Shown here in pieces: positions 34,201 through 43,911 of a DNA stretch of 64,000 nt. Within the stretch, counting starts at the first letter, position 1. Every line of letters starts with the position of its first letter. The notes under the pieces are model-generated. The model saw only the letters and a list, made by a program, of their open reading frames with translations, was not told the origin of the DNA and did not search any database. The DNA comes from HGM04593 sp045636545 (GTDB lineage: Bacteria; Bacteroidota; Bacteroidia; Bacteroidales; Bacteroidaceae). The position numbers and the translations under genes are program-made. Location of the stretch: NCBI GenBank assembly GCA_045636545.1, contig JAZTXR010000028.1, positions 54,544-118,543 on the forward strand, written 5' to 3'.

Positions 34201-37200
34201 CGTGCACTCAACGGCAGCAAGGCGGTAACACTGCCCAATGTGAATGTAGGCAATGTAGATGTCGATTTCTCCAACAAATATGTGAATGCAGTACGCTCAA
34301 TGCGTGCCGGCATAATCCGTGTAGAGGTTATTGACGGTGCTGCATATACTTTGACAACACTCTCCCCCGAAAATGGCGGCGGATTCAACATTACCGGCGG
34401 TGGTGCAGAACCCGACCCAACACCTGTAACCTATTCAGTTGCAGTGACAGCAGGCAATGGCGGTACAGCAACTGCAAGCGCAGCAACCATCGAACAAGGC
34501 AAGGATGTGACACTGACGGCCACACCCGACACCGGTTATGAGTTCACCGGATGGTACAACGGGACAACAATGGTAAGCGATGCCAACCCATATACATTTG
34601 CCGTGACAGGCAACATCAACTATGTTGCGAACTTCGAGGCTGTCGAGCAGGGCGGCGACGAGACAACCGACCCGCTTGCAGGCAAATGGTTCCGCCTGAA
34701 GGAGAACAACAACGGCCGTTACATGAATGTCAAGAACCACACAGCCCATGCCCAGAAGGTTACGGCCGGCGGTGTGAATGTGGCTGCAAGGGTTGAGGAC
34801 AGCAATGCCCAGATATTCTTCTTCGAGAAGAGCGGCGACGGCTATATGCTAAAGGATGGCGACGACTATTATATCAACTGTCTTGAATGGAGCGTTGATG
34901 CAAGTTCAACAACCGGTGGTTCTACTCTTCTTTTTGAGGAAACCGGCACAGAGGGCATCTACTACATCAAATGGTACAACACCTACAAAGGTGGCGAGAG
35001 ATATTTCAAGGTAGGCCCTGACAGCAACGGTTCCGGCGACCACACTTATTGCGATGCCGACAACAAGACTGTCACCTGGACTCTTGAGGAGACTGTCAGG
35101 AAGGAAGTCACTCCATTGCCATTCAAAGTGGAAATCGAGGGTTGGTGGGAGAATAACCCCAACACACACCTGGGAACAATCACCGTTGGCGGAACAGCCA
35201 TGAAGCTCACCCCCGCCCACCGCACTGCAAGCGGCATCAGAGCAGCAGAGGGCGCAGCACTTGCTTTCACACGCAAGTACCGTGGATATGAGTTCAATGG
35301 CTTCCACATTGGCACGACATCGCTTGGCGAGAACCCGACACTCACAGCCGAGAACATCGCAGCAATCAACGCTACCACTCCGCTTGTTGCCAAGTTCACC
35401 GCAACAGACGACGTGACACTCTTCTATGACGACGACCAGTACTCATACCGCATCCCAGCCATTGCAAGGACGGGCAACAACACACTTGTAGCAGTGAGCG
35501 ACTACCGCCACAACCTTGACGACATAGGCCGCGACAACCACGGTACAGGAACAAAGCGCATAGACCTTGTCATGCGTACAAGTAACGACAACGGTGCAAC
35601 CTGGAGTGCGACAAGAACAATTGCCGCCGGCGACAACAGCAAGACAGGCAGCTATCTGCGCGCATTCGGCGATGCAGCCATCGCTGCATACGGCAACAAC
35701 ATCCTTGTCATGGCAGCAGCAGGTGACGTGCTTTACACAGCCGGAACAACAAGCAACCCTAACCGCATGGCCCGCATATACAGCACCGACAACGGAGAGA
35801 ACTGGACCATCGAGGAGATGACGACAAAGATGTACTCACAGAGCACAAGCCTTATCCCAAGCGCCGGTTCGGCATTCTTCGGCAGCGGCAAGCTGGCCGT
35901 TGACGAGAACTTCAACAACACAGGCAAGGCGCGCATATATGGCGCACTGCTTGTGAGAATAGGTTCAAACAACTACAACAATTTTGCCGTATTCAGCGAC
36001 GACCTTGGCGCTACATGGAAAATCCTTGGTGGCGACAACACCAATCCAATAGCAAGCGGCGACGAGCCTAAGATTGAGATACTGCCCAACGGACAGATTC
36101 TGCTCAGCGCACGCCGCGGCGGTGGACGTGTGTTCCGCGTATTCACATACGGTGACGACAAGGCGAACGGCGCAGGCTCTTGGGGCAATGCAGCAGTCAA
36201 CGGTTGTGGCAACGGCGGCAGCAACGCCACAAACGGCGAAATCATCTGCCTCAATGCAAAGAAAATCGACGGAACGGCAGTCAAGCTCCTGCTGCAGTCA
36301 CAGCCACAGGGCGGCAGCAACCAATATGACCGCAACAATGTGACAATATGGTACAAGGAGGTAAGTGCTGCCGAGACATACACATCGGCTACCATTGCAA
36401 GCGACTGGACACAGGGCAAGCAGGTGAGCACAGTGAAGAGCGCCTACAGTGCAATGTGCCTGCAGGAGAACGGCAAGATTGCATTCTTCTTTGAAGAGGC
36501 ACCATGTTATGGCGACGACCACACCAAGGGCTACTCTATGGTATATGTCCCCTTGACAGTCGAGGAGATTACAGGCTACAGCTACTATTCTGTAGACACA
36601 GAGCTTCCCGAGACAGCGACCATCAAGGCCGTCCTGACAGATGCCAATGGCAACGAGTACCACGAAACGGTTGAGACAAGCTTCTCGACAGAAGCTGTTG
36701 CGGCAGCACTCACAGCCAAGTATCCTTATATCACACTCGGCACAAACGGCACACTTGCCTCAAACAACAATGGCACATACACATACACCAACACCGTGGA
36801 GTTGCCTTTTGCCGTAAGCAACAACAGCACCACCGTTTGGCACAACATCTATTGGCCGGCAAACACAAACGAGAACGGCTACCCTATCTATTTGTCGGCT
36901 TCAGAAGCTACTGACACTTATGTACCAAAGGTTACAGAGTCCAAAGTCTATGGCAACAGCTCATACAACACATTGAACACAAACGACAACATCAGCTGGG
37001 CAATATACAATGTCGGCAACGGTTTCGCCTTTACCTTCAAGAACAAAGTCACCGGCAAATACATTCAGGCAACAGGCGTAGCAAACGGCAATGCACAGAA
37101 TGTGGTATATGCTGACGAAACCGATGCTACCGCATTCACACTCTTGAAGGAGACCAATTCTTACAGGGGTGAATATTCTCTTGTTGCAGGAATCAACAGC

Positions 37201-38478
37201 ACTACCGGTTACCTTTGCTCAACATCGGCAACAGGCTATAATTATGCGACACTCTACTCGGGCAAGAGCCACCAGGGCGCTTGGGTCAAGTTCGAGAAAG
37301 TTGATTACGAAGGCATCATTGCACAGATAAACGGCGCTCTCGCCACCGTAGGTGCAAATATCGGCCAGTACACATTGGCCGGAGAGAAGGTTGCCGATTA
37401 CAACAATATCAAGAGCTCCATGACAAACAGCGGCGAAGTAAAGCTCAACACACTGAAGGAGTACCTGACCGACATCGAGACACTGTTTACAGGTGCAACA
37501 CTCAACTCGCCCACAACTGGAAGATATTACCGCATTGCATATGACTACGGCACAACAGCCGGAAAACTTTATATGCAAGGCGTTGCTACCGAGCAATACA
37601 AGAACAACCAGAACTCATACGCTGCCAAATTCGACAAAGGTACAGGCGCAGAGTCAATCTGGTATTACGACGGCGGCCTATTGTCCTACACCGCAGGCAA
37701 GTACATAAAGGAAAACGGCAATGACCGCGGTTTGCAGGCAGTAGGAACAAAACAGAACGCGACATTCAGCACAAGCAGCAGGGATGCCGGCAAGTTCTGC
37801 ATCAATCTTGGCAGCTACCTGCACGCCAACGTCACTGGTTCAAACTATTACAGCGACCACTGTTCGGGCAACAATTGCTCGCAGCACGACTTCATTATTG
37901 AAGACGTACCATCACTGCCAGTTGAGATTACCGGAGCCGGCTATGCAACACTGTACGCACCTGTTGCCCTTGAAATTCCGGCCGGAGTAACAGCATATAC
38001 CGTTGCTATCGACGGAGAGTGGGCAATCCTGTCTGAGATCGAGGGTGGAATAATCCCTGCCGGTACAGGCGTGGTAATATATTCAGAGACTGCAGATACC
38101 TACAACTTTACAATCACCACAACTGAGAAGAGCGCAACAAGCGCACTCAGCGGAACTGTCTCCGCCGCATACATAGAAGAAGATGCATACGTCCTTACAC
38201 TGGATTCAGAACTTGGCGTATGCTTCGGCACGGCATTGAAGAACCAGCAGAACAACACTGCTTGGTTGAACAACAGCCACAAGGCATACTTGCCAAAGCA
38301 GATGGGGTCGAATGCCGCATCCTACAGTTTCCGCTTTGACAATGGCACAACCGTCATTGAGGAGGTGAAAGCGGAAAGCGGAATGGTAAAAGCCATTTAC
38401 GATTTGCAAGGAAGAATAGTAGAAAATCCAAGTAAAGGTATTTACATTATCAACGGAAAAAAGGTTTTTGTAAAGTAA
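31240..38478 (+). CDS. Giant secreted protein: C10 protease + M12B-like metalloprotease + GH33 sialidase
   Basis: 2412 residues. A signal peptide (MKNFLRVAALAICAILMTANASA) runs straight into a C10 (streptopain-like) cysteine protease with Cys67 in AGCVPTAYA, His209 in SRHMFVVDGY and FGWSGSGNGWF. InlB-like repeats follow, then a metzincin domain with HEAGHLFGADH (His737, His741, His747) and Met756 (SSLMDN). After FN3-like, InlB-like and lectin-like regions comes a GH33 sialidase with YRIPAIA (from Tyr1403) and Asp boxes SNDNGATW (1448), STDNGENW (1515) and SDDLGATW (1586). More carbohydrate-binding regions, a GYATLYAP…KAYLP module and a sorting tail (YDLQGRIV…GIYIINGKKVFVK) end it. It could cleave the mucin peptide and remove sialic acid from one surface-held molecule. 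A terminator follows. Confidence 0.85.
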   Translation: MKNFLRVAALAICAILMTANASAQDNYNATTMGEKVYLETANWGQNSPFNKQIFTSYGGSTNAKAGCVPTAYAIVMRYHEFPTEGTSKTMYNCQASTYVEITDRVYDFSKMPLTNGSGWTEEQQTEVAKFFSHVLHACFPSSIGTSATTVNEGQTSKVLNDYFNYQLINASYQANFTMEQWAEKLRESISNGCPVPYAANNSGTGDSRHMFVVDGYTTGGYFHFNFGWSGSGNGWFKLDNITPSQGDNYSWNGNSQHYALFNLAPNKTPRTVTATANPSSMGTVSINGGTAGSSVSAEVIEGTKATLTAHPADGYALANWTKNGVIIGTKNPIQATVGESGNDYVANFDEASNVQIEKTCTFKISDVTTSGISGSYCSTWTTGDGIVLSCTKDSEPAYALSTSVNTFFAKAAVGNSETLVSGITYTLTAPEGYVIKSYSFKGKSPSSSYTIDVTVGGNTTNVTNASAGVVISVSDINTQSTSFILGSTYAGRAGLAILENGITVTIQSEGGSTPTPTTYTITATANPGTGGTATVNGNSSATVTEGESVTLAATAANGYIFTGWYKDAEKVSGNANYAFTPTESASYEARFVAKAVSNCNIPTDNTLRYYRFAIAIAQNSYTTDFGSNYENVKQFWQECEDFMNEVYVPLGMCFDVVIDQRLLLGKDLPVNNGLPDISGVTDLINNAIGSGSYDIGLCISYRDDSEENTGLSAVNGAYTSTTKANGYAQADKWVVAHEAGHLFGADHTTEGESSLMDNIGEFFSYPSIKKIRDASVNSGPGNAYKSEVVANNAPTFTAQMKNTYRIPKGACLSIPVYANDADGHSLRYAAIGCSSSTVGNITGGGTMPHFASLKPQTSNIIDYSPKFVADGDSYYLPVDGTNIPSMSAGSYSIAILVNDMPEGNSYDYLNSNPFYSNYDVWDATVEIVDGTPFTASISPAQNSYTAGSDVTVTWGVNNSVFTEDSRVRITMSTDYGKTFTHVLADDVRALNGSKAVTLPNVNVGNVDVDFSNKYVNAVRSMRAGIIRVEVIDGAAYTLTTLSPENGGGFNITGGGAEPDPTPVTYSVAVTAGNGGTATASAATIEQGKDVTLTATPDTGYEFTGWYNGTTMVSDANPYTFAVTGNINYVANFEAVEQGGDETTDPLAGKWFRLKENNNGRYMNVKNHTAHAQKVTAGGVNVAARVEDSNAQIFFFEKSGDGYMLKDGDDYYINCLEWSVDASSTTGGSTLLFEETGTEGIYYIKWYNTYKGGERYFKVGPDSNGSGDHTYCDADNKTVTWTLEETVRKEVTPLPFKVEIEGWWENNPNTHLGTITVGGTAMKLTPAHRTASGIRAAEGAALAFTRKYRGYEFNGFHIGTTSLGENPTLTAENIAAINATTPLVAKFTATDDVTLFYDDDQYSYRIPAIARTGNNTLVAVSDYRHNLDDIGRDNHGTGTKRIDLVMRTSNDNGATWSATRTIAAGDNSKTGSYLRAFGDAAIAAYGNNILVMAAAGDVLYTAGTTSNPNRMARIYSTDNGENWTIEEMTTKMYSQSTSLIPSAGSAFFGSGKLAVDENFNNTGKARIYGALLVRIGSNNYNNFAVFSDDLGATWKILGGDNTNPIASGDEPKIEILPNGQILLSARRGGGRVFRVFTYGDDKANGAGSWGNAAVNGCGNGGSNATNGEIICLNAKKIDGTAVKLLLQSQPQGGSNQYDRNNVTIWYKEVSAAETYTSATIASDWTQGKQVSTVKSAYSAMCLQENGKIAFFFEEAPCYGDDHTKGYSMVYVPLTVEEITGYSYYSVDTELPETATIKAVLTDANGNEYHETVETSFSTEAVAAALTAKYPYITLGTNGTLASNNNGTYTYTNTVELPFAVSNNSTTVWHNIYWPANTNENGYPIYLSASEATDTYVPKVTESKVYGNSSYNTLNTNDNISWAIYNVGNGFAFTFKNKVTGKYIQATGVANGNAQNVVYADETDATAFTLLKETNSYRGEYSLVAGINSTTGYLCSTSATGYNYATLYSGKSHQGAWVKFEKVDYEGIIAQINGALATVGANIGQYTLAGEKVADYNNIKSSMTNSGEVKLNTLKEYLTDIETLFTGATLNSPTTGRYYRIAYDYGTTAGKLYMQGVATEQYKNNQNSYAAKFDKGTGAESIWYYDGGLLSYTAGKYIKENGNDRGLQAVGTKQNATFSTSSRDAGKFCINLGSYLHANVTGSNYYSDHCSGNNCSQHDFIIEDVPSLPVEITGAGYATLYAPVALEIPAGVTAYTVAIDGEWAILSEIEGGIIPAGTGVVIYSETADTYNFTITTTEKSATSALSGTVSAAYIEEDAYVLTLDSELGVCFGTALKNQQNNTAWLNNSHKAYLPKQMGSNAASYSFRFDNGTTVIEEVKAESGMVKAIYDLQGRIVENPSKGIYIINGKKVFVK

Positions 38479-38507
38479 AGCCGTAGGACAAGAAACACAA
38501 GGTCCGC

Positions 38508-38555
38508 TATAAGAACCGGTGTCGCAAATTTTCACTTGCGACACCGGTTCTTGTA
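38508..38555. terminator. Hairpin terminator after the giant protein gene
   Basis: A perfect 17-bp stem (38511-38527 with 38536-38552), extendable by weaker pairs to 38508-38555, lies 30 bases after the stop. Confidence 0.8.
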
Positions 38556-38680
38556 TATCAAAACAGCACAAATAATTGTATATATCAACAAAAATTAATA
38601 CCTTGCAACTGATTTTGGATTATCTTGCCCAATTGGACAAAAGACCAGGAACAAAGAATAATAATTAACCTTTATTTTAT

Positions 38681-41600
38681 ATGAAAACACTTTTCAAAGC
38701 AGCAGTTGTCGCTATGGCACTATGCCTTCCATCGGCGACTATGGCAAAGATTACCCATCTGTTGCCGAAGCCACAACATATAGAGGCAACAAAAGGTGCA
38801 GCGTTCGCACTTGGGCGCACAGTGACAATCACCGACCCCACAGGCTGCACTGCATTGCAGAAGTTCTTCACCGACAATGGCTGCACCATTGCCGCAGGTG
38901 GCGCACAGGTGACAGTGACACTCGTGGGCAGCATTGAGGGAGCATACGACTACACCCTTGCAGGCTATGACAACGAGGCATACACCCTTGACATCACTGC
39001 CGATGCAATAAACATCAAAGCAGTGACAAAGACAGGTGTAATACGCGCGGCGCAGACCCTGACACAGCTTGCCGAGGGCTACGATGGCACTCCCGCACTG
39101 GAGACACTGACAATGACCGACTGGCCGGCATTCAAATTGCGCGGCTACATGCACGACGTGGGCCGCTCGTTTATAGAATTTGAGACACTGAAGAAGCACA
39201 TTGACCTGCTTGCACGCTTCAAGGTAAACACCTTCCACTGGCACATGACCGAGAACCAGGCGTGGCGCTTTGAGGTAAAGGCCTACCCACAGCTCACAAG
39301 CAGCGCGTCAATGACTCGCTTTGCCGGCAAATACTACACTCAGGAGCAGTGCCGCGAGTTGCAGGACTATGCAAAGGAGCGCGGTGTCATTGTAATCCCC
39401 GAGATTGACATGCCGGGCCACAGCCAGGCCTTCAAGACAGCAATGGGACACTCGATGCAGACCGACCAGGGTGTTGCCGAACTGCAAGTTATCCTTGAGG
39501 AGGTTGCAGCGGTGTTCCCCGATGCACCATACATACACATAGGTGCCGACGAAGAGACCATCGAATACCCCAACTTCCTGAAGATAATGACCGACAAGGT
39601 TCATAGCCTGGGCAAAAAGGTTGTCGTGTGGAACCCGATACGCGGTGTCGCCATCAGTACAAGCACCGGTGCCGACATGACACAGATGTGGAGCTCAAGC
39701 GGCAAGGTAATCAACGGCATGCCCAACATAGATTGCCGCTACAACTACACCAACCACTTCGACGTCTTTGCCGACCTCGTTGGTATCTACAAGAGCAACA
39801 TCTACTACGAGCAGAGAGGTAACGCAAACGTCGCGGGTACAATCTCTGCCCCCTGGAACGACCGCAAGACCCCGACCGAGGAGGATATCATTGTACAGAA
39901 CAATTTCTATGCCAACGTCATTGCAAGCGCCGAGCGCGCATGGATTGGCGGCGGCAAGCAGTACATTGAGAAGGGCGGTACTACCCTGCCCAACAGCGGC
40001 AGCGAGTATGAGGAGTTCGCCGACTGGGAACGCCGTTTCCTTTTCCACAAGGCAAACTCATTGAAGGATGAGCCAATTGCCTACGTGAAGCAGACAAATG
40101 TGCGCTGGAGAATCACCGACCCATTCCCCAATGGTGGTGACATGAACGCATCTTTCGCTCCCGAGACCGAGGGATTGAAAGAGAGCTACACCGTGAACGG
40201 CACAACATACGGCACCGGCATTGCAACAGGTGCAGGCATCTACCTGCGCCATACATGGGGCAACAACACCGTGCCCACATACTATGGCAGCACAAACCAC
40301 AGCAACAGCACGGCATACGCGTGGACATACGTCTACAGCGACAAGGCACAGACCGTGGGCGCACAGATTGAGTTCCAGAACTATGGCCGCAGCGAGAAGG
40401 ACACTGCGCCCGATGCCGGCAAATGGGACCGCAAGGGCTCAAGGATATGGCTCAACGACAACGAGATTCTGCCACCCACATGGGACAACAGCGGCATTGG
40501 CATCAACAACGAGGTTGACCTGAAGAACGAGAACTTCACAGCCCGCAAGCCACTGCAGGTTACACTCAACGAGGGTTGGAACAAGGTGTTCATCAAACTG
40601 CCATACGTTGGTGCAAGCGGTGTGCGCCTGAACAAGTGGATGTTCACATTCGTGCTCACCGACCTCGAGGGAAAGAACGCCGTTGAAGGCCTCATCTACT
40701 CACCTAACAAGAGAATGGATGTTGCAGCCGAGCAGTTGGAAGCTACAATTACCGAGATTAAGAAAGAGGTTACTGCAAGCACAGGCGAACAGCCGGGACA
40801 GTACAGCCCCGCACTTGCAAATGACCTGAGCATGGTGATTGCCGGTATTGAAGCGACACTTGACGGCACAATGAGCGAAGAGGAGCGTGCAGCTCAGCTG
40901 GCTGACTTGAACGCAGCTTTTGCAGCATTCAAGTCAGCGTTGGCAACGGCAACTGTGAACAGGCCAAAGACAAGCGACAGCGAGGTCAGCTACTACTATA
41001 CAATGTCTACTCCACAGCGCGAGAACCGCTATGCGGCCTCGAACGGTGCAAATGCCGGGATGACAGGAAATGCCACAGTCACCGATGCTGCAAAGTGGAA
41101 GTTCGTGGTACGCAATGACGGCAAATACAACATTGTGAACAAGAACGACGGCACATACATCTCACCCGCAAGCAGCAACAACACCGCATTGTGCACACAG
41201 GCAACAGAGCCATCAGCCGGCTGGGAACTGAAAGAGGCTGCCACACAGGGATTGTTCATCATTGTCAGCGGCAGCGTGCAGTTCAACCAGACAAACAGCG
41301 GTCTTGGATACAAAGTCTACAATTGGGGAAGCGGTACAAACACAACCGACACCGGCTGCCAGTATCTTATCACAGAGGTGGAGAGAATAGAAGGTGAAGG
41401 CGGCAACGGCGAAGTTACACCGCCCACAGATGAGAAAGAAAAAAAAACAGTTGAAATCATTGCATCAAAAGGAGAATACACCGCCAGTAACGCAAACGGC
41501 ACCTGGCACTCACGTTGGGAGAGCAGCGAGGTTGCGGGGTTTTCATTCGCGACCAGCGCAAACAACATGAAAACCGTGAATGACTGCATCGCAGGCTATT

Positions 41601-43687
41601 CAGGCACATCAAGGTCATCAACATACACCATCACCGCCCCTGCGGGATGGATGGTGACAAACATTCAGTTCGACTATGTGAACACAGATGCCGGCACCCA
41701 TACGCTGAACCTTGCAATCGATGGAAAGAATTATACCTGTTCATCGACAAAGCAGTCGCTCAACATCACCGTTGCCGACCCGCAGCGCACATTCCAATTC
41801 GTGCAAAGCGGTGAGAACAAGGGTATCACATTCAGCAACTTCATTGTGACGATTGAAAAGGACACAAGAGCGCCCGAGACTTCACAGGAGATATTTACCA
41901 CTGCCACATCGGGCGACATTCCTTACCGCATACCAGCCATTGCAATGGCAAAGAACGGCGACCTCATTGCCGTTGCCGACTACCGCCACAGTCGTGCGGA
42001 TATTGGTATGGCAAGCTATGGCCGCATCGACCTGCACGCACGCATAAGCAAGGACAACGGCGCAAACTGGGACGCGAAGTTCCCTATTGTCGAGGGTAAG
42101 GGTTCAAGTTCACCCGACTTCATGCACGTGGGTTTCGGCGACCCATGTATCGTTGCCGACCGCGAAAGCAACCGCGTGCTTGTCATGAGTTGCGCCGGTA
42201 ACGTATCGTTCCCAAGCGGCACACGCAACAACCACCAGAACATCGCACGTTTCTACAGCGAGGACAACGGCGCAACATGGAGCGAGCCTGTTGACATTGC
42301 CGATGCAATATACGCAATGTGGGACCGGAGCAGCAACCACGGTCCTGTGCGTGCCATGTTCATCGGTTCGGGGAAAATCCACCAAAGCCGCTATGTAAAG
42401 GTCAATAATTACTACCGTCTCTACTGTGCCGTGCTGTTGAAGAACGTGAACAGCGTGAACACCAACTTCGTTCTCTACAGTGACGACTTCGGAGGCACCT
42501 GGAATGTTCTTGGCGGAGTGGAGAATGCACCGGTGCCAAGCGGCGGTGACGAGCCGAAGGTCGAGGAGTTGCCAAACGGCAATATCGTCATCAGTTCACG
42601 CATCAACGGCGGACGTTATTTCAACATATTCACATTCACCGACAAGGAGGCTGCAAGCGGTTCATGGGGCTACATGGCAACATCAAACAGCGCCAATAAC
42701 GGTGTGCTTGCACAGGGCAACAGCTGTAACGGAGAGATTATGATGGTACCTGTCATCCGCAACGAGGACAAGGCAGAGATGTGGCTTGCATTGCAGTCAC
42801 TGCCCTTTGGCAACGGACGTGCAAATGTGGGTATCTACTACAAGGAGCTGGCATCTGAAACCGACTACAACACCCCTGCGGACTTTGCCAGGGATTGGGA
42901 TGGCCGTCACCAGGCATCGTTCATGCCATCGGCCTACTCTACCATGTGTTTCCAGAAGGATTCTACAATTGCATTCCTCTACGAGGAGGACACATACGGC
43001 ATCAATGCATACGGCGGTTACAACATCATGTACAAGAACTACAGCATTGAGCAGATTACCAATGGCAAATACACCGTACTCAAAGGCCGCGAACCCGAGG
43101 CACAGCCGCAGCAACCGGAACAGCCTGCAGAACCCGAGACCCACTACCGCATAAAGTCTGTATCGCAGAACAAGTACCTGCACATTGAGGCTGTCAATAT
43201 GAACTACACTACAGGCCCCAAAGGTTCTGTAGGTCTTGCCGCTTATGCCGAGGACAACCGCCAGATTTTCACCCTTGAGGATGCAGGCAACGACAAGTTC
43301 TACATTGTATCGGCCGACGGTTACTACATTGTGTGCCGCCAGTGGAACATCGATGCAAGCAACCAGGGTTCAAAATCTCCACTCGGCTTTGAGTACAAGA
43401 ATGAGACTGAGTTCTACATTATGAACGGTTCGCAGTATTTCAAGGTTGGCCCGGTGGATGGCGATGCCAACAGCTACTACCCCTATTGCGATGCACCGTT
43501 CAGCGCAGCCGAGCTGTGGGTACTGGAAGAGGTTGGCAATGCCACAGGCATTGATGAGGTAATCGAGAATGGGAAAAGTGAAAACGGCAAGGTGAAAGGT
43601 ATCTTTGATTTGAGCGGCCGCAGTCTGAACGGCATCACAACACCTGGCATTTACATCATCGACGGCAAGAAAGTGATGGTAAGGTGA
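38681..43687 (+). CDS. Secreted GH20 hexosaminidase - GH33 sialidase fusion with sorting tail
   Basis: 1668 residues with a signal peptide (MKTLFKAAVVAMALCLPSATMA). A GH20 N-terminal domain and barrel come first: LRGYMHDVGRSF, FHWHMTENQAWRFE and Asp290-Glu291 in HIGADEE. Then follow a beta-sandwich region, a helical FIVAR-like stretch (AAEQLEATITEIKKEV on), ricin-like regions, and a GH33 sialidase with YRIPAIA (from Tyr1082) and Asp boxes SKDNGANW, SEDNGATW and SDDFGGTW. A Pro/Gln/Glu linker, a lectin-like region (HYRIKSVSQNKYLHIEA) and a tail (FDLSGRSL…GIYIIDGKKVMVR) end it. One molecule could remove terminal sialic acid and then beta-HexNAc. It lies next to the other sialidase gene but behind a terminator. 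Confidence 0.9.
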   Translation: MKTLFKAAVVAMALCLPSATMAKITHLLPKPQHIEATKGAAFALGRTVTITDPTGCTALQKFFTDNGCTIAAGGAQVTVTLVGSIEGAYDYTLAGYDNEAYTLDITADAINIKAVTKTGVIRAAQTLTQLAEGYDGTPALETLTMTDWPAFKLRGYMHDVGRSFIEFETLKKHIDLLARFKVNTFHWHMTENQAWRFEVKAYPQLTSSASMTRFAGKYYTQEQCRELQDYAKERGVIVIPEIDMPGHSQAFKTAMGHSMQTDQGVAELQVILEEVAAVFPDAPYIHIGADEETIEYPNFLKIMTDKVHSLGKKVVVWNPIRGVAISTSTGADMTQMWSSSGKVINGMPNIDCRYNYTNHFDVFADLVGIYKSNIYYEQRGNANVAGTISAPWNDRKTPTEEDIIVQNNFYANVIASAERAWIGGGKQYIEKGGTTLPNSGSEYEEFADWERRFLFHKANSLKDEPIAYVKQTNVRWRITDPFPNGGDMNASFAPETEGLKESYTVNGTTYGTGIATGAGIYLRHTWGNNTVPTYYGSTNHSNSTAYAWTYVYSDKAQTVGAQIEFQNYGRSEKDTAPDAGKWDRKGSRIWLNDNEILPPTWDNSGIGINNEVDLKNENFTARKPLQVTLNEGWNKVFIKLPYVGASGVRLNKWMFTFVLTDLEGKNAVEGLIYSPNKRMDVAAEQLEATITEIKKEVTASTGEQPGQYSPALANDLSMVIAGIEATLDGTMSEEERAAQLADLNAAFAAFKSALATATVNRPKTSDSEVSYYYTMSTPQRENRYAASNGANAGMTGNATVTDAAKWKFVVRNDGKYNIVNKNDGTYISPASSNNTALCTQATEPSAGWELKEAATQGLFIIVSGSVQFNQTNSGLGYKVYNWGSGTNTTDTGCQYLITEVERIEGEGGNGEVTPPTDEKEKKTVEIIASKGEYTASNANGTWHSRWESSEVAGFSFATSANNMKTVNDCIAGYSGTSRSSTYTITAPAGWMVTNIQFDYVNTDAGTHTLNLAIDGKNYTCSSTKQSLNITVADPQRTFQFVQSGENKGITFSNFIVTIEKDTRAPETSQEIFTTATSGDIPYRIPAIAMAKNGDLIAVADYRHSRADIGMASYGRIDLHARISKDNGANWDAKFPIVEGKGSSSPDFMHVGFGDPCIVADRESNRVLVMSCAGNVSFPSGTRNNHQNIARFYSEDNGATWSEPVDIADAIYAMWDRSSNHGPVRAMFIGSGKIHQSRYVKVNNYYRLYCAVLLKNVNSVNTNFVLYSDDFGGTWNVLGGVENAPVPSGGDEPKVEELPNGNIVISSRINGGRYFNIFTFTDKEAASGSWGYMATSNSANNGVLAQGNSCNGEIMMVPVIRNEDKAEMWLALQSLPFGNGRANVGIYYKELASETDYNTPADFARDWDGRHQASFMPSAYSTMCFQKDSTIAFLYEEDTYGINAYGGYNIMYKNYSIEQITNGKYTVLKGREPEAQPQQPEQPAEPETHYRIKSVSQNKYLHIEAVNMNYTTGPKGSVGLAAYAEDNRQIFTLEDAGNDKFYIVSADGYYIVCRQWNIDASNQGSKSPLGFEYKNETEFYIMNGSQYFKVGPVDGDANSYYPYCDAPFSAAELWVLEEVGNATGIDEVIENGKSENGKVKGIFDLSGRSLNGITTPGIYIIDGKKVMVR

Positions 43688-43815
43688 AAGCGGAAAGCTG
43701 CGGTTAAGCGAGCGCAGAGGAAAAGTTTACTTTTACTATGCCGAGCGATAGCAGGTTCAAGCGCACGCAGTGCGGTTAAAGCGGAAAGGTGAAAACTTGT
43801 GCAAACGAGTATAAG
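43681..43815. repeat. Dispersed GTGAAAGCGG repeat module
   Basis: Runs from the stop codon of the GH20-GH33 gene: AAGGTGAAAGCGGAAAGC, then a TTCAAGCGCACGCAGTGCGG core, then AAAGCGGAAAGGTGAAAA. The core and arms match the inverse copy at 30440-30560. Confidence 0.7.
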
Positions 43816-43845
43816 TGCCTAAAAGGTTAATTTAAAAGGATTATT

Positions 43846-43881
43846 AAAAAGTGCAAAAGCCGCGGCTTTTGCACTTTTTTT
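43846..43881. terminator. Hairpin terminator upstream of the MG2/Sel1 gene
   Basis: A perfect 34-base palindrome centred at 43862/43863 (AAAAAGTGCAAAAGCCG and its complement) ends in a run of T. Confidence 0.85.
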
Positions 43882-43911
43882 GTGTATTTTAGCGAAAAAT
43901 TACAAATCGTT

